From contig NZ_AP024828.1 in NCBI RefSeq assembly GCF_019668465.1, positions 4,588,001 to 4,652,000 on the forward strand: DNA of 64,000 bases, in the 5' to 3' direction. The stretch is from Mycobacterium senriense. GTDB taxonomy: Bacteria; Actinomycetota; Actinomycetes; Mycobacteriales; Mycobacteriaceae. Shown here piece after piece: positions 18,965-29,929 of this stretch. Within the stretch, counting starts at the first letter, position 1. Every line of letters starts with the position of its first letter. A program made the position numbers and the translations under genes. The notes below the pieces were generated by a model, which was not told the origin of the DNA, ran no database searches, and saw only the letters and a list, made by a program, of their open reading frames with translations.

Positions 18965-20182
18965 CTAGCCTGCGGCCGGAGGGCGACCCATGATGCGGGG
19001 ACGGAACCCGTACATCGGCTCAGCGAAGTCGTCCGCATGCCCGCCGGGGATGCCCGCCAGGGGCACACCCGGCATGCCCACTGCCCCAGCATCTTCCATC
19101 ACCATCGGGGTGGCGGAGCCGAAGCCGTGATACGCCCCCAGGCCGACCTGAGTCGTCGCCGCCACTGGCGTGATCGCGGCTCCGGTTGCACCCCAGCCCG
19201 GCGGAACCGACAGCGCCCCAACCAAGCTCGCCTGCCCGACGCCCGCCACCGCCGCAGCGCCGGGCGCGGTGACTGACGCCAGGTTCGCGGTACCCCCCAG
19301 GCCGGCGGCCAGAACTCCCAGTCCCGACGTGGTCGAGTCGACGGCGTTCAACGCCGAGATGGAGTTCATGTTCATCGCCGAATCGATGAACGACGTCGGG
19401 TTCAGCAGCCCACTAGTGGTGAAGGCGTTGGAGAAGTTGGCGACCGAGGCGTTGTTGAGGAAGCTTCCCAACAGTGACCCATTGCTGCCGTCCAGGTAGT
19501 TCATCAACCCGGCAAGCCCGGTGGTGGAGGTATTCGTATTGGGCGCGAGGCCAAGCCACTCCAGCAGACTCTCGCCCGAGGGGGTGGTGCTGCTGCTCGA
19601 GGCGCCATTGGCCGCGTTGACAACCGCGGCGGTTTGTTGCGCCGTTCCGCCGCTGGTGGTGTCGGATTGCGGTTGTTGAAACGGCGTCAGTTCGGTTGCT
19701 GCGCGCGAGGCGGTGCTGTAACTGGTCATTGCGGAGGCGTCTTGAGCCCACATCTCGCCGTATTGGGCCTCGTTGGCCGCAATCAACCCAGTGTTCTGGC
19801 CGAAGAGGTTGCCTGCCACCAAATTCGTCAGCTGGGTGCGATTGGCCGCGACAACGGCCGGGGGGACGGTGGCGGCAAACGCGGCCTCGTAGGCGGCTGC
19901 GGCCGCGTTGGACTGTGTGCCGGCCCGCTCGGCCTGCGCGGCGGTGGTGTTGAGCCACTCGATGAAAGGCGCGACCGCAGCCGACATCTTCGTCGAGGAC
20001 GGTCCGAACCAGCCTTCGCTGGTAAGCGCTGCGATCACCGATTCATAGTTTGTTGCAGCCGAGCGCATTTCAGCAGAAATGGCGTTCCACGCGGCCGCGG
20101 CGGCCAGCATTGATTCCGAGCCTGGGCCGGAATACATTCTGGCCGAGTTGATTTCCGGCGGCAATCCCGCATAAAGCGACAT
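18965..20182 (-). CDS. PPE family protein, SVP subfamily (second PPE of the M-box unit)
   Basis: This 405-residue protein has an N-terminal PPE domain ([23 protein letters not shown] turn), a Ser/Thr/Asn-rich centre, GALSVPPGWGAT and the C-terminal block YGFRPRIMGRPPAAG typical of SVP PPE proteins. It starts 20 bp after the stop of the preceding PPE gene and is part of the same transcript (PE-PPE-PPE-DUF732). In M. tuberculosis the equivalent PE20-PPE31 group has been linked to magnesium and low pH. Export is expected through ESX-5. Confidence 0.9.
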   Translation of the reverse strand: MSLYAGLPPEINSARMYSGPGSESMLAAAAAWNAISAEMRSAATNYESVIAALTSEGWFGPSSTKMSAAVAPFIEWLNTTAAQAERAGTQSNAAAAAYEAAFAATVPPAVVAANRTQLTNLVAGNLFGQNTGLIAANEAQYGEMWAQDASAMTSYSTASRAATELTPFQQPQSDTTSGGTAQQTAAVVNAANGASSSSTTPSGESLLEWLGLAPNTNTSTTGLAGLMNYLDGSNGSLLGSFLNNASVANFSNAFTTSGLLNPTSFIDSAMNMNSISALNAVDSTTSGLGVLAAGLGGTANLASVTAPGAAAVAGVGQASLVGALSVPPGWGATGAAITPVAATTQVGLGAYHGFGSATPMVMEDAGAVGMPGVPLAGIPGGHADDFAEPMYGFRPRIMGRPPAAG

Positions 20183-20201
20183 GACATCTTCTCCAGAGTT
20201 C

Positions 20202-21389
20202 TCAGCCGGCAGCCGGCGGACGTGGCATGACGACGGGTCGGAACCCGTATTTGGGGATGGCGCGGCGCAGTCGCCTGCCGGTGCCGCCCATCGGCCCCGC
20301 GACGCCTCCGGGCCCGCCTGCCGCGGGGGCTGCCCTCGTGTCAGTGAGACCGGTGACGCCGGTGGCCTGCGCGGCCGATTGGCCGGGGGTGATATTGGCC
20401 GCCGACGCCCAGCTTTGCGGCACCGACATCGACCCGACCAGATGCGCGTTGCCTACCCCCGCAGATGCGCCACCGAGGCCGGCCGACCCCACCGTGTTCG
20501 ATGCCAGGTCGGCAGTCGCGACGCCTTCGGCGTCGGCGGCGAAGTCTCCTAGACCCCCCAGCGTCGTGGCGTGCTGCGCTGCCAGGACGCCTTGGAGCGA
20601 TGCGATGATGAATTGCGGGTTGAAGGGGCCACCGGCAAGAGCGCCGTTCACCACCGCGGTACTGAAGAAGTTGCCATTCGTGAAGGTGCCCAAGGCCGAA
20701 TTGTCCGAGCCGCTCAGCAGGCCCGCCAAATATGACGACACCGACCCCGAGGACGAGGAGGTGGAACCGCTAGCTGCCGACGACAGGTTCGACTGCACGG
20801 CACCGGCCGGCGTTTGAGCCACCTGAGCCACCGTGTTTGTTTGGCCGGCCACACCGTCGGCGTTGGTGTTCGACTGCGGCGTGGCCAACGGCGTAAATTG
20901 TGCCGCCGCACTCGATGCAGTGGCATATCCGTTCATCGCGCCCGCGTCCTGAGCCCACATCTCGGCATACTGCGCTTCGGTGGCGGCGATTGCAGGGGTG
21001 TTCTGACCAAAAATGTTGGTAGCAACCAGCATCGCCAGCTGAGCGCGATTGGCCGCGACGACCGCCGGGGGCACCGTTATCGCAAACGCCGCCTCGTAAG
21101 CGGTCGCGGCGGCGAAGGCCTGACCGCCGACCTCCTCGGCCTGGGTGGCGGTGCCATCCAACCAAGCCAGATAGGGTGTCGCCGCGGCCAACATCGACAT
21201 CGATGAAGGACCCAGCCAGCCTTCACTGCTGAGCTCAGTGACCACCGAGCCGTAAGAGGCTGCTGCGGACCGCAACTCAGCGGCCATTGTGTTCCAAGCA
21301 GCAGCGGCGGCCAACATCGGGCCCGATCCCGGGCCGGAATACATTCTGGCCGAATTGATTTCCGGCGGCAGCGCCGCAAAGTCCAACAT
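20202..21389 (-). CDS. PPE family protein, SVP subfamily (PPE31 position)
   Basis: This 395-residue protein begins [21 protein letters not shown]. It has the PPE helical hairpin with a GWLG turn, [12 protein letters not shown] and the C-terminal [15 protein letters not shown]. It follows the PE gene by 17 bp, the classical PE-PPE gene pair whose products form a heterodimer for ESX secretion. The centre (residues 180-300) is low-complexity Ser/Asn/Gly and not informative. The M-box upstream implies expression in low magnesium. Confidence 0.92.
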   Translation of the reverse strand: MLDFAALPPEINSARMYSGPGSGPMLAAAAAWNTMAAELRSAAASYGSVVTELSSEGWLGPSSMSMLAAATPYLAWLDGTATQAEEVGGQAFAAATAYEAAFAITVPPAVVAANRAQLAMLVATNIFGQNTPAIAATEAQYAEMWAQDAGAMNGYATASSAAAQFTPLATPQSNTNADGVAGQTNTVAQVAQTPAGAVQSNLSSAASGSTSSSSGSVSSYLAGLLSGSDNSALGTFTNGNFFSTAVVNGALAGGPFNPQFIIASLQGVLAAQHATTLGGLGDFAADAEGVATADLASNTVGSAGLGGASAGVGNAHLVGSMSVPQSWASAANITPGQSAAQATGVTGLTDTRAAPAAGGPGGVAGPMGGTGRRLRRAIPKYGFRPVVMPRPPAAG

Positions 21390-21406
21390 GGTCCCCCCTT
21401 TGGGGC

Positions 21407-21706
21407 TCAGCGGGCAGCGACGGCGTTGGCCGCCTCGGTGGCCGCATACGATCCGGCGCTGGTCTGCAAGGTGGTCACGAAGTTTTCGTGTATTGCCGCA
21501 GCCTGGGCGCTCAGCGCTTGAAACATCTGACCGTGCCGTGCGAACTGCGCGGCGGTCACCAGCGACACCTCGTCGGCGGCGGCGGGCAGCACTCCCGTCA
21601 TCGGGATGGCGGTGGCCGAGTTCTGGGCGGTCAGGGCCGTACCGATCACTTGCAGCTGGCCGGCGGCAATGGCCAGCAATTCCGGCTGTGCGGTAACAAA
21701 GTTCAT
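21407..21706 (-). CDS. PE family protein (PE20 position)
   Basis: This 99-residue PE protein consists of the two-helix PE domain only ([19 protein letters not shown] ... AAADEV). The type VII secretion signal YxxxE is present as YAATE (87-91). I chose ATG at 21704-21706 because GGGGAG precedes it and it matches the family start; the longer frame adds non-family sequence. It is the first gene after the M-box riboswitch, with a leader of about 280 nt. It pairs with the PPE gene 17 bp downstream. Confidence 0.92.
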   Translation of the reverse strand: MNFVTAQPELLAIAAGQLQVIGTALTAQNSATAIPMTGVLPAAADEVSLVTAAQFARHGQMFQALSAQAAAIHENFVTTLQTSAGSYAATEAANAVAAR

Positions 21707-21989
21707 CACAAATCTCCCCACGAAGAAGTCGGCATGCCAGGGACTCTGGCCGGCCGCGGGCGCGCGCCTACGCCACATGTCAGCGAGCGCGCGTGCTACG
21801 AAAATCGGCTAAATGCAAGCCAATTCAGGAAAATACGATGCCGAGGTCGGATCGACGCGAAATGGTCAACGATCTGGCATACGGACTGTCATCGGGACTA
21901 ATTCGCTCTCACCTCCTCAAAGCCAGGGCACGCGGGGGTGCCACACCTTGCACATTGGGGAGAAACAACCAGGCAAAACAGCCGATTGC

Positions 21990-22158
21990 GGCACCCCTCT
22001 CGTCAGAGCTTCGGCACCACACGGCGTATCCGGCCAACCAAAGCCGGAAGCCACTTGGGCTCAACCCTTAATCCGGGAAGAGCTGTCCTGACCCTGGGCG
22101 TCTTTCGACGTTCGAGGTCAGTGGCCTATGTCCGTGCAGACGCCTCACCTAGCGAGGT
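21990..22158 (-). ncRNA. M-box (ykoK-type) magnesium riboswitch
   Basis: Read on the minus strand from about 22158, the sequence shows the conserved M-box blocks in order. These are CTCGCTAGGTGAGGC, then CCACTGACCTCGAACGTCG, AAAGACGCCCAGGGTCAGG, ACAG, a stem with TTGAGCC, CGGATACGCCGTGTGGTGCC, and the closing GAAGCTCTGACGAG (22000s). M-boxes fold when Mg is plentiful and switch off downstream genes. In M. tuberculosis an M-box is known before the orthologous PE20-PPE31 genes. Just downstream, GGGGTGCC (about 21990-21998) can alternatively pair with GGCACCCC (about 21934-21942), a likely expression platform. A further 280 nt separate it from the PE start. Confidence 0.88.
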
Positions 22159-22300
22159 GCTTGCATTGGCAATGGTGGCACTCGACCTGCGCTGAGTCAA
22201 GCTGACGTACAACGCATTCCCAGTGGTTCACCCCGCCGTCACCTGCAGGGCACCTGCGCGGGCCTCGGCGCGGAGGGCACGCGGACCCGGCAACGACGGT

Positions 22301-24133
22301 TCAGTCTGACTTTTTCTCGGCGACCGCCGCGCTGAGGCCCTCGGCGAGATCCTCCTGGGTCAGTTCTTTGAAACGCAGCAGTTGCCGCTCGCTGAACTCG
22401 GTCACGTCGCTGGACAGCACCGCATCCAGGTCTTCGTCGTCCAGACGGAAACTGCGGTGATCGCGCGCCTTCTCCACCACGTTGCGCACGAAACCGGCGT
22501 TGCCGAGCGTATCGATGCCGCGGATGAGATCGCCGTCCTCCGAATAACTTTCGTCGAGGTAGAACTTCGTGTACGACGGCAACAGCCCCTGCGCCGATTC
22601 GTCGGTGATCACGTCTTCGTTCTCCTGGCCCATCAACCGGGTCAGCGCCACCAGCTCGTCCGGGGTATAGCTGAAAAACTCGATGACGGTCGAAAAACGC
22701 CGTCGCAGACCCTGATTCACTTCGAGCATCTTGTCCATGGCCTTGGCGTAGCCGGCGCCGAAGACCACCAGCTCGTCGCGATGATTCTCCATGTACAACA
22801 GCAACGTGTTGATGATCGCGTTGCCGTAGGGGTCGCCCTGCTGGTAGCCCTTCTCGTGCAGCGTGTGCATCTCATCGAAGAAGACGGCGCCGCCCAACGC
22901 GCCCTCCAGGAGCTCCTCGGTGTTCTTCTCGGCGTCGGCCATGTAGCGGCCGAGTAGCTTGGTGCGACTGGTTTCCACCACCACGGGCTTGCGCAGCACG
23001 GTCAATCCGCACAGCTGCTTGCTGAAAGCCCTTGCCACCGAGGTTTTTCCGGTGCCGGGCGGGCCGAGCAACAACGTGTGGCGCGACGTGACCGGCACCG
23101 GCAGGCCCATCTTGGCGCGCGCCAGATTCACCTTGGTCGTCGATTTGATGAGCTTGATCTCGCGCTTGGCGCGTTCCATGCCGAGCATGGCGTTGAGTTC
23201 GGCGTCGCCTTCCGCGAGGTACTTCGCCGCCTCTTCGGCGTGACGGGCGGCCTCGGTCTCGGCCCGGGTCGGCGCGCTGTCCGGATCCCACGGGTCGGTC
23301 CTCGCCTCGATCGTCTCCGGGTCGGTCAGGACCAGGCGGAAGTTCGGGTTGTCCAGCGCTTCGCGGGCCGGCGTGAACTTGGGGTCCCGCGAGTACACCC
23401 GGCGCAGCAGTTCGACAGCCTCGTCCTCGCGGCCCAGATGCCGCAAGCACATGCCCTGGGTGTACAGGGCGATGTTGGCCGCGCCCGGCACCCGGTCGCC
23501 CTCGATGGCCTCCTGGCCCCGGCGCAACGCCTCCTCGAACACACCCAGCGATGCCAGCGCCGTGGTCGCCATCGCCGCGCCCGCGGCCTTCAGTTCGGGC
23601 TGCCGCCAGGTCTTCCCCTCGGCGAACTGATGCAGCACATCCGGCCAGCGAGCCGTGCGGAAATACAGCACGCCGCGCACGTAGCTGACCAGTTCCTCAT
23701 CGACCGGTTGTCGGGGTACGACGCCGTCGATCAGTTTCGCGGCTTCCTCGTAGCGTTTCGCTTCGGCGAGGACCGCGGCGTACGCACACGCCAGCGTCTC
23801 CACGGTGGTGACGGCCAGCCGCAGGAACAACCCGTCGGACACCTCGGGCCGGAACTGTAACTCGGTCACCCCGAGGCGGCGGGTCTCCCAACCGAACGTC
23901 CGGATCGAGGACCACGCACCGGACAGCACATCGATGCTGTGCTCCCCCGCCAGGATCCGGGCCAGCCAGGCGTCGCACATCCCCGGATCCAGGTTGGTCG
24001 CGGTGGTGAACATCTGCGCCGCAACCTGCGGATTGTGGCTGGGCTGCAGCCCATTGACCGAGACGCCCGAGGCCAGCAGGCCCGCGACCATCGCGTTACG
24101 CGCACCTTCAGCGGTTGATTGCGGCCTCGTCAT
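22301..24133 (-). CDS. eccA5: ESX-5 AAA+ ATPase EccA5
   Basis: This 610-residue cytosolic protein has an N-terminal TPR-like helical region (about 1-310) and a C-terminal CbxX/CfqX-type AAA+ domain. Walker A is GPPGTGKTS (357-365) and Walker B is AVFFDEMH (416-423). EccA5 is thought to release EspG5 from PE-PPE substrates or otherwise energise substrate handling. The start ATG overlaps the eccE5 stop (ATGA), showing translational coupling. It is the last gene of the ESX-5 unit here, followed by the M-box region. Confidence 0.95.
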   Translation of the reverse strand: MTRPQSTAEGARNAMVAGLLASGVSVNGLQPSHNPQVAAQMFTTATNLDPGMCDAWLARILAGEHSIDVLSGAWSSIRTFGWETRRLGVTELQFRPEVSDGLFLRLAVTTVETLACAYAAVLAEAKRYEEAAKLIDGVVPRQPVDEELVSYVRGVLYFRTARWPDVLHQFAEGKTWRQPELKAAGAAMATTALASLGVFEEALRRGQEAIEGDRVPGAANIALYTQGMCLRHLGREDEAVELLRRVYSRDPKFTPAREALDNPNFRLVLTDPETIEARTDPWDPDSAPTRAETEAARHAEEAAKYLAEGDAELNAMLGMERAKREIKLIKSTTKVNLARAKMGLPVPVTSRHTLLLGPPGTGKTSVARAFSKQLCGLTVLRKPVVVETSRTKLLGRYMADAEKNTEELLEGALGGAVFFDEMHTLHEKGYQQGDPYGNAIINTLLLYMENHRDELVVFGAGYAKAMDKMLEVNQGLRRRFSTVIEFFSYTPDELVALTRLMGQENEDVITDESAQGLLPSYTKFYLDESYSEDGDLIRGIDTLGNAGFVRNVVEKARDHRSFRLDDEDLDAVLSSDVTEFSERQLLRFKELTQEDLAEGLSAAVAEKKSD

Positions 24134-25329
24134 TGCGTTACAGCTACGCCCGCCGAGCTCCCTCGCAGCTGGTCGACGGATAGCGCAAGGTCGTCATCGT
24201 CGGCGCGCAACGGGCGGCTCGGCACGACCAGCAGGGGGCGCGCCGTTGGGGCGGGCAGGCTGGCTCGCACCGCGGCCAGCTGGCGTCCGGTGAGGCGGTT
24301 GAGGCCCGACGAGACGTTTCTCCGCAACCGCTTTTCGGTGTGGTAACGCACCCAGGCCGATACCTGCGGCCTGCCGCCGCGCGAGGTGAGCCGGATCGTG
24401 AGCACCGTGGCGACGGTCTCGTCGTCCCACACCTCATCCAGCTTCTCGGTGGTGATGTCGGACGGCGACAACCACAGGCTGGTGACGAACCCGTTGAAGT
24501 GCTTGAGTCGGCGCCAGCCGGGACGGCTCCAGGTCGGTTCCAGATCGGCAAGGACCGCACGGTCGACTTCGGCCAGCTCCTCCGCGGTCAGCGGCCGGGC
24601 CGCACAGGTCAGCCCGTCGAGATCCTGGGCGAGCCGTTCGGTGGCGGCCACCAGGGTCGACGCCAGCGAATCGCGGGCCGCGACGGCGGCGACGTTGCGC
24701 TGGGGGTTCATCCGCAACACCAGCCAGGTGCGCCGAATGTACGAGGTGGGCTTGTCGTTGGCCACCTCCCACTCTTCGGGGCCCCAGTCGTCCAGCTTGG
24801 ACAACTCGGCGGCGTTGCCGCCGCGGCGCACCTTAACCGACACGATGTCGACGTCATCGAGGTGGACGTCGAACTGGCGCAGGCCCGAAGCGACGGCTGA
24901 CACCAACAGCGTGGGCGCCGAGTGCCGGTGACGAAGGCGGGAGGCCGAGTCGTCGTCACCGCCGCTGATGGCGATCACGGTGACCAGCTGGCCGTCATGC
25001 TGCCGCACGCCGACCTTGTCGCGCCCGTACTTGCGCTGGTAGTCCAGGGCCGGGGTGCAACCCGCGGCCAGCGCGGAGCCCGGATCGGCGGACCAATCCC
25101 ACAGCCACGTGGCCAGCCCCGACGTGACGGTGAGGCCGTGGTAGGTGACCAGCGACAGCAGCGTCACCAGCAACGCCAGGCCGACACCGACCCAGAACGC
25201 GATGCGATAGGTGCCCTGCCAGGACTCGGGGCAATGGCTGGCCACCACCATGATCAGGACGTCGACCAAAAACACGGTGGTCAGCCGCGGCCACGACAAA
25301 GACAACCCAAACCTGCGCTGACGCTTCAT
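24130..25329 (-). CDS. eccE5: ESX-5 membrane component EccE5
   Basis: This 399-residue protein has two N-terminal membrane helices (about 15-32 and 43-66) followed by a soluble domain of about 300 residues. EccE sits at the periphery of the hexameric ESX membrane complex (EccB-EccC-EccD-EccE with MycP). It is preceded by mycP5 with a 16-bp gap and overlaps eccA5 by 4 bp. The gene order mycP5-eccE5-eccA5 is that of the M. tuberculosis ESX-5 locus (Rv1796-Rv1798). Confidence 0.93.
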   Translation of the reverse strand: MKRQRRFGLSLSWPRLTTVFLVDVLIMVVASHCPESWQGTYRIAFWVGVGLALLVTLLSLVTYHGLTVTSGLATWLWDWSADPGSALAAGCTPALDYQRKYGRDKVGVRQHDGQLVTVIAISGGDDDSASRLRHRHSAPTLLVSAVASGLRQFDVHLDDVDIVSVKVRRGGNAAELSKLDDWGPEEWEVANDKPTSYIRRTWLVLRMNPQRNVAAVAARDSLASTLVAATERLAQDLDGLTCAARPLTAEELAEVDRAVLADLEPTWSRPGWRRLKHFNGFVTSLWLSPSDITTEKLDEVWDDETVATVLTIRLTSRGGRPQVSAWVRYHTEKRLRRNVSSGLNRLTGRQLAAVRASLPAPTARPLLVVPSRPLRADDDDLALSVDQLRGSSAGVAVTQ

Positions 25330-25345
25330 GAAAGCTGCTCCGCCC

Positions 25346-27220
25346 CTATTGCTCTTTCCGCGATCGCTTCATCAGCATCGCCGTACCGAACACTCCGCCG
25401 CCGATGAGTAGCGCACCGAGCAAGCCGCCGGCGGCCACCCACACCGGCACCATATCGCGGTGCGGCACGGGTTTCGGAATGTTCAGGGGTGCCGACAGTT
25501 GCTGCGGCGGCTTCACCGGACCGTCGGGTACATCCCAGGTCAGTGCGGCCACCGGGTCGACGACGCCGTGACCGACCTGGTTGTCCACGCCGCGCGCCGG
25601 CGCGCGGGCGGTCCGGGTCAACCGGTTGATGACCTGATACGCCGACAGCTGCGGGAACTTGGCCCGCACGAGTGCCGCAACGCCGGACACGATCGCCGCC
25701 GAGAAGCTGGTACCGGCCGGAACCAACAGCGTGTTGTCGGGTCCGTCGATCGCGTTGATCAGGCCGTCGTCCCGGGGCGACAGTCCGATGACGTCGGTTC
25801 CGGGCGCGGCGATCCCGACCCATGGCCCGGCCACGCTGGTCGACGCCTGGCCCTGGTTGCCCTGGCTCATCGGGCGGCCGTCGTTGTCAACCGCGCCGAC
25901 CGTCAGGACGTAGTCGCTGAACCAGGACGGCGTCACGACCGTGGTGACCGCGTGCCAGTTGCGAGGATCGTTGGGCTGCAACGGATCATGGGTCGGGTTC
26001 TGCTTGCAGTCCTTCTTGCTGGTGTCGCCGGCGGCGGCCACGATGACGGCGTTCTTGTCGACGGCCGCGTAGCGCACCGCCGCTCCCAGGGAACGCTGGT
26101 CGATGATGTTGCGCGCGCTCATGCAGGTCACGTCGGAGATGTTGATGACCTGAGCGCCCATGTTGGCCGCGTGCACGATCGCCCGCGCCATCGTCTGCAC
26201 GTTGTCGATCTTGGCCGACGTCTGCGGATCCTCGTCACCTGTGTAGGCGTCCTTGAGGCCGAAGGCCTGGCTGGACTGCCGGATCGCGATGATGTCGACA
26301 TCCGGGGCCACCCCGCTGAACGCGTCCGGACCGGCGTTTGGCGGCGGAGGGGGCGGCGGTGGTGGTGGCGGCGGGTCAAGCGGGCGCGGGCCCCGCAGGT
26401 TGTCGACGTTGGCCACGTGCCCGCCACCGGCGTAGCCGGGGATGGTCACCGTGCCGCCGCCGTGGCTGGCCGCCGGCGCTTGCCCATTGGGACCCTGGCC
26501 ACCCGGCGCCGGTCCCGGTCCCGGGGGTGGGCCTGCGGGCGGCGGAGCCGCCGGTGCCGGCGGTGGCGCACCGAAAGGACCGGGGGGCTGCTGCTGCTGC
26601 TGCTGTTCCTCCGGCGGTTTCGGCGGGACCATCGTCACGGTCTGCGGCAGCGGTGACAGCGTCACCGTCTGCGGTGGCGGCGCTTTCGGCGGGGGCTCGG
26701 TGGTGGGAATGGTGACCGGCTTGCGCGGCGCGGCCGGCGGCACGCCCGCGCCGTTGGCCGGCGCCGCACCGATCATCGACGCCACGATGGTGCCGTGCGC
26801 GTCGCAGTCGGACAGGCCGTCCCCGGACATGATGTAGTCACCGCCGGGAATCAGGTGCGGGAACCTGGGGTGCGGCGTCACGCCGCTGTCGATGACGGCC
26901 ACTTTCACGCCGGCACCGCGACCGAACTGCCACGCCTCCTGCAGATTCAGCATGTCCATGTACTTGGGCTGCAGCCGAAAATCCGTCCCGGGCAGCACAC
27001 CGACCTCGGTGCAGTACGAGTTCTGCTTCATCGGAGCCCCCGGTCCCGGCGGACCGTCCGGCGGGACCGCGCCGGCATCGATCGTCGGGGGCGAGATCGC
27101 ATACGCGGGCGGCAAGCCGGCTAGGGCGCCCGACGCGAGAAGCGTGGCGGCGAGGGTCGCGGCGCACGCGCGACCACGCCACACCTTGCCGTTAGCGATA
27201 GCGGATTGCTGCATAGACAT
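25346..27220 (-). CDS. mycP5: ESX-5 mycosin protease MycP5
   Basis: This 624-residue subtilisin-like protease has a signal peptide (cleavage about residue 41) and a C-terminal membrane helix (about 596-618) followed by a basic KRSRKEQ tail. The triad is D111 (AVIDSGV), H142 (DAHGT) and S505 (GTSFSAAI). The long loop typical of MycP5 (about 152-300) is rich in Pro and Gln, with a run of six Q and a run of twelve P. The position equivalent to the oxyanion Asn reads AAGD (D399). MycP stabilises the ESX complex independently of proteolysis. The gene overlaps eccD5 by 29 bp. Confidence 0.95.
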   Translation of the reverse strand: MSMQQSAIANGKVWRGRACAATLAATLLASGALAGLPPAYAISPPTIDAGAVPPDGPPGPGAPMKQNSYCTEVGVLPGTDFRLQPKYMDMLNLQEAWQFGRGAGVKVAVIDSGVTPHPRFPHLIPGGDYIMSGDGLSDCDAHGTIVASMIGAAPANGAGVPPAAPRKPVTIPTTEPPPKAPPPQTVTLSPLPQTVTMVPPKPPEEQQQQQQPPGPFGAPPPAPAAPPPAGPPPGPGPAPGGQGPNGQAPAASHGGGTVTIPGYAGGGHVANVDNLRGPRPLDPPPPPPPPPPPPNAGPDAFSGVAPDVDIIAIRQSSQAFGLKDAYTGDEDPQTSAKIDNVQTMARAIVHAANMGAQVINISDVTCMSARNIIDQRSLGAAVRYAAVDKNAVIVAAAGDTSKKDCKQNPTHDPLQPNDPRNWHAVTTVVTPSWFSDYVLTVGAVDNDGRPMSQGNQGQASTSVAGPWVGIAAPGTDVIGLSPRDDGLINAIDGPDNTLLVPAGTSFSAAIVSGVAALVRAKFPQLSAYQVINRLTRTARAPARGVDNQVGHGVVDPVAALTWDVPDGPVKPPQQLSAPLNIPKPVPHRDMVPVWVAAGGLLGALLIGGGVFGTAMLMKRSRKEQ

Positions 27221-28703
27221 TCATCAACCACAATGCCAGCGGGAAAATTGGCATCAGGCAGAGGTATTCAATCCATTCCACGAATTTGCGGAATAGCGGG
27301 CTGTAGACGGTGTTCGGCACGACGGCCGCCGATGTCAGTCCCGCCACGGGCAGCAGGACCAGGATCGCCGCGCTGATCGAGACCGCCAGGGGCGATTGCA
27401 GCACCAGCGCGTAGCGCAACACCACTGCGCCCACGATCAGCACCGCCGTCCCTGCCAGGGTGATCGCCTGCCAGCGGTCGACATAGGAGCGGCCGCGCAG
27501 CATCAGGAATCCTGCGCTGAAGCCCGCCAGCAGGAGCGGCAACCAGCGCTGTCCGGTGTGCGGATCCGACAGCGCGGTGAGGGAGACGATCATCAGCACG
27601 CCGAGCCCGATCAGCAAACCCGACAAGAAGGAGCGGGCGCGTTCGGCCTGGGTCAACACGTCGCGGACCGAGGCGGGCCCCTCCAGGACCGGCGGGCCAC
27701 CGTCGGAGCGCACCACCGTGGTGGGCAGGTCGGGCCGGGCCTCGAACACCCACCGGCTGGTCGCCGACGGGAAGACGGGCAGCCGGATGCCGGCCAGTCG
27801 CCGCGAGATCGCCGGCGCACTCTGGTAGATCATGACGGACACCAGCACGACGCAGGTGAACAGCGTGACGGCGCTCGTCATGGCGACCATGCGCGCGAGC
27901 GCGGCCACCGCCGCGATCAGGCTGACGGTGACGATGGCGGTGTAGATCGCCAGTCGGCGTCCGGTGAACCGCAGGGCGAGGATCGCCGCGATGGTGAGGA
28001 CCCCGAAACCCAGTACCGCGTGCGGTGATCCGACGCCGCCGGGCGGTGCCGACGCCGCAGCGGTTGCCAGCGGCGCGAGGCTGCTCAACAGCATGGTGTC
28101 GGCGACACGGCGTTCCTGTTGGGTCTGCGCTCGCATCAACAACAGCAGCGAAACACCCAGCGCCACGGCGCCGATCACGCCCGCGTACACGGTCGGAAGC
28201 CACGAGTTGTGGTGCCACCGCCACCAGCCGAGCAGGCCGGCCGCGGTCGTCACGCCGACGGCCACCATCGTCGCACCGACCTGCACCGCGATGACGGGGT
28301 CGATGGCGGCGAAGCGCTTGCTGAGATCCGCCGCGACGGCGGTGGAGATGTGCTCGATGACCTGCGAGCGGTGCTCGGTGTCCGGGATGAACCGGATCCA
28401 CAACCGGTCGCCGTCGTAGACGTCCTGCTCGCTCAGCGATTGGGTAACCCGCAGCGGCGAGCCGTCCACCAGGCACAGCGCCCAGCGGCCCCGGCCCGAC
28501 GCCTCGAGCGGAGTCTCACCGAGCTCGCGCAGCCTGCTGTTGACCACCTTCAGCAACGGGTCGGTCATCACCGAGACGGGGGCGTTGGCGTCCAGCAGGA
28601 CGCCGATCTGGACACCCGCGCCGGCCATCACGCCGACGACGACTGCCTGAGGCTGCGAGATTCCCTCTACGTCAGGCTGTGGTACTTCAACTACCGCAGT
28701 CAT
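27192..28703 (-). CDS. eccD5: ESX-5 membrane channel component EccD5
   Basis: This 503-residue protein has a ubiquitin-like cytosolic N-terminal domain (about 20-110, QIGVLLDANAPVSVMT ... DRLWIRFIP) followed by about eleven membrane helices. EccD forms the major membrane vestibule of the ESX complex as a dimer per protomer. The start ATG is at 28701-28703. The 3' end overlaps mycP5 by 29 bp. A gap of 267 bp separates it from espG5; I see no gene or clear motif in that gap. Confidence 0.95.
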   Translation of the reverse strand: MTAVVEVPQPDVEGISQPQAVVVGVMAGAGVQIGVLLDANAPVSVMTDPLLKVVNSRLRELGETPLEASGRGRWALCLVDGSPLRVTQSLSEQDVYDGDRLWIRFIPDTEHRSQVIEHISTAVAADLSKRFAAIDPVIAVQVGATMVAVGVTTAAGLLGWWRWHHNSWLPTVYAGVIGAVALGVSLLLLMRAQTQQERRVADTMLLSSLAPLATAAASAPPGGVGSPHAVLGFGVLTIAAILALRFTGRRLAIYTAIVTVSLIAAVAALARMVAMTSAVTLFTCVVLVSVMIYQSAPAISRRLAGIRLPVFPSATSRWVFEARPDLPTTVVRSDGGPPVLEGPASVRDVLTQAERARSFLSGLLIGLGVLMIVSLTALSDPHTGQRWLPLLLAGFSAGFLMLRGRSYVDRWQAITLAGTAVLIVGAVVLRYALVLQSPLAVSISAAILVLLPVAGLTSAAVVPNTVYSPLFRKFVEWIEYLCLMPIFPLALWLMNVYAAIRYR

Positions 28704-28970
28704 CGCCCTGTACTCCCTATCGTGGTGAAGGTGTGAGCCCGTGCCGCCAGTCGCGCGCGGGCGTGCGCCGGTGTACTCGCCGAGGTGCTGCGGCCCCCCG
28801 CAAAGTGCATTCCGAGTAATTGGAATTCCATCTGCCTCGCCTTGCGATTAAGAGTTGTCGTTGACACCGGTTTGACGTTTGCTGATGTCTTGAGAGAAGT
28901 ATGCCGTGTTCGCAGCTCAACCGCATGTTGAGTGCAATCGCTTTGGTGAACTCTGCGTTTCGCGCGAATG

Positions 28971-29873
28971 TCAGACCCGGCTGTGGGTTTTCCACTCGCC
29001 ATAGGGAAGTGTGTCCAGCACCGTTTTGACGCCCACCTGCACGAGCTGCGGGGTGGCGGGACAGATGGCCAGCCATGCCTCCCCCGAACCGGCGGTGCGG
29101 GCCTGCTGGTAGAGCGCGATGCGGCCGCCGGAGCCGTCCTTGAGTGACAGCACAGACGCACTCGGGCCCTTGGCGTCGTCCTGGTACTGGCGGGCGTACA
29201 CCGCGACCTCGGCGGCCGGGTCGGACAGCGCCTGACCCAGCGCGGCAACCGTCGCGGCGCTGATTCCCATCCGGCGCAGGTCTCCGCCGGAAAACACGTT
29301 GAAGCCCGACTCCTGCCACGACTTCGTCGCTTCCAGCATCTCCTCCAGCGGCACGTTGACGGCGTTGATCGCCGCGGGCTCGGCGTGGTGGATGGACTCC
29401 AGCGCGTCGATCACCAGGGAAGCGATCGAGGCGCTGTCCGCGACGGCGACGTCGTCGACGGTGATCTCGCCGCCCACCCGGACCGCCGACACCCAGTGCT
29501 GGCCGCGCCGGGCCAGCACCACCCGAAACTCGTTGTCGGGGATGTCGCGCGAGCCCGGCGGCTGATTTTCGTCGTCGAGAACGCCGTAGGCCAGCTTGCC
29601 CCGGGACAACAGGGCGACAACTTCGAGGTCGGGCGCGGCGAGCACTTTCATCCGCGCGGCCACATGCTCATTCACCTGGTCGTTCTCGACTATGCCCTGC
29701 TCGCGCATCACCGCCATTCCGGGATGCTCGTTGAGCCAGTCGCTCGAGTCGGTAGATACATATGGCCGGCACCGCAGCTCCGGCGCGACGTGCCGGATGT
29801 CCAGCAACGCCTGGAGCATCCAGAAGCCGTCGACGTTGACAGTGATGTCGGTGCGGGTGCTCTGTTGGTCCAT
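28971..29873 (-). CDS. espG5: ESX-5 PE/PPE chaperone EspG5
   Basis: This 300-residue cytosolic protein of the EspG family starts MDQQSTRTDITVNVDGFWMLQALLDIRHVAPELR and ends KTVLDTLPYGEWKTHSRV. EspG5 binds the hh motif at the tip of PPE proteins and delivers PE-PPE pairs to ESX-5. I chose ATG at 29871-29873 (GGGGAT upstream) over the TTG one codon earlier. It is separated from esxN by a strong hairpin, so its expression may be partly uncoupled from the small secreted proteins. Confidence 0.95.
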   Translation of the reverse strand: MDQQSTRTDITVNVDGFWMLQALLDIRHVAPELRCRPYVSTDSSDWLNEHPGMAVMREQGIVENDQVNEHVAARMKVLAAPDLEVVALLSRGKLAYGVLDDENQPPGSRDIPDNEFRVVLARRGQHWVSAVRVGGEITVDDVAVADSASIASLVIDALESIHHAEPAAINAVNVPLEEMLEATKSWQESGFNVFSGGDLRRMGISAATVAALGQALSDPAAEVAVYARQYQDDAKGPSASVLSLKDGSGGRIALYQQARTAGSGEAWLAICPATPQLVQVGVKTVLDTLPYGEWKTHSRV

Positions 29874-29929
29874 CAAATCCCCAATTGGTCCCTAGTTACC
29901 TCAAGCCGAACTGCACGGTAACCGCAGGA

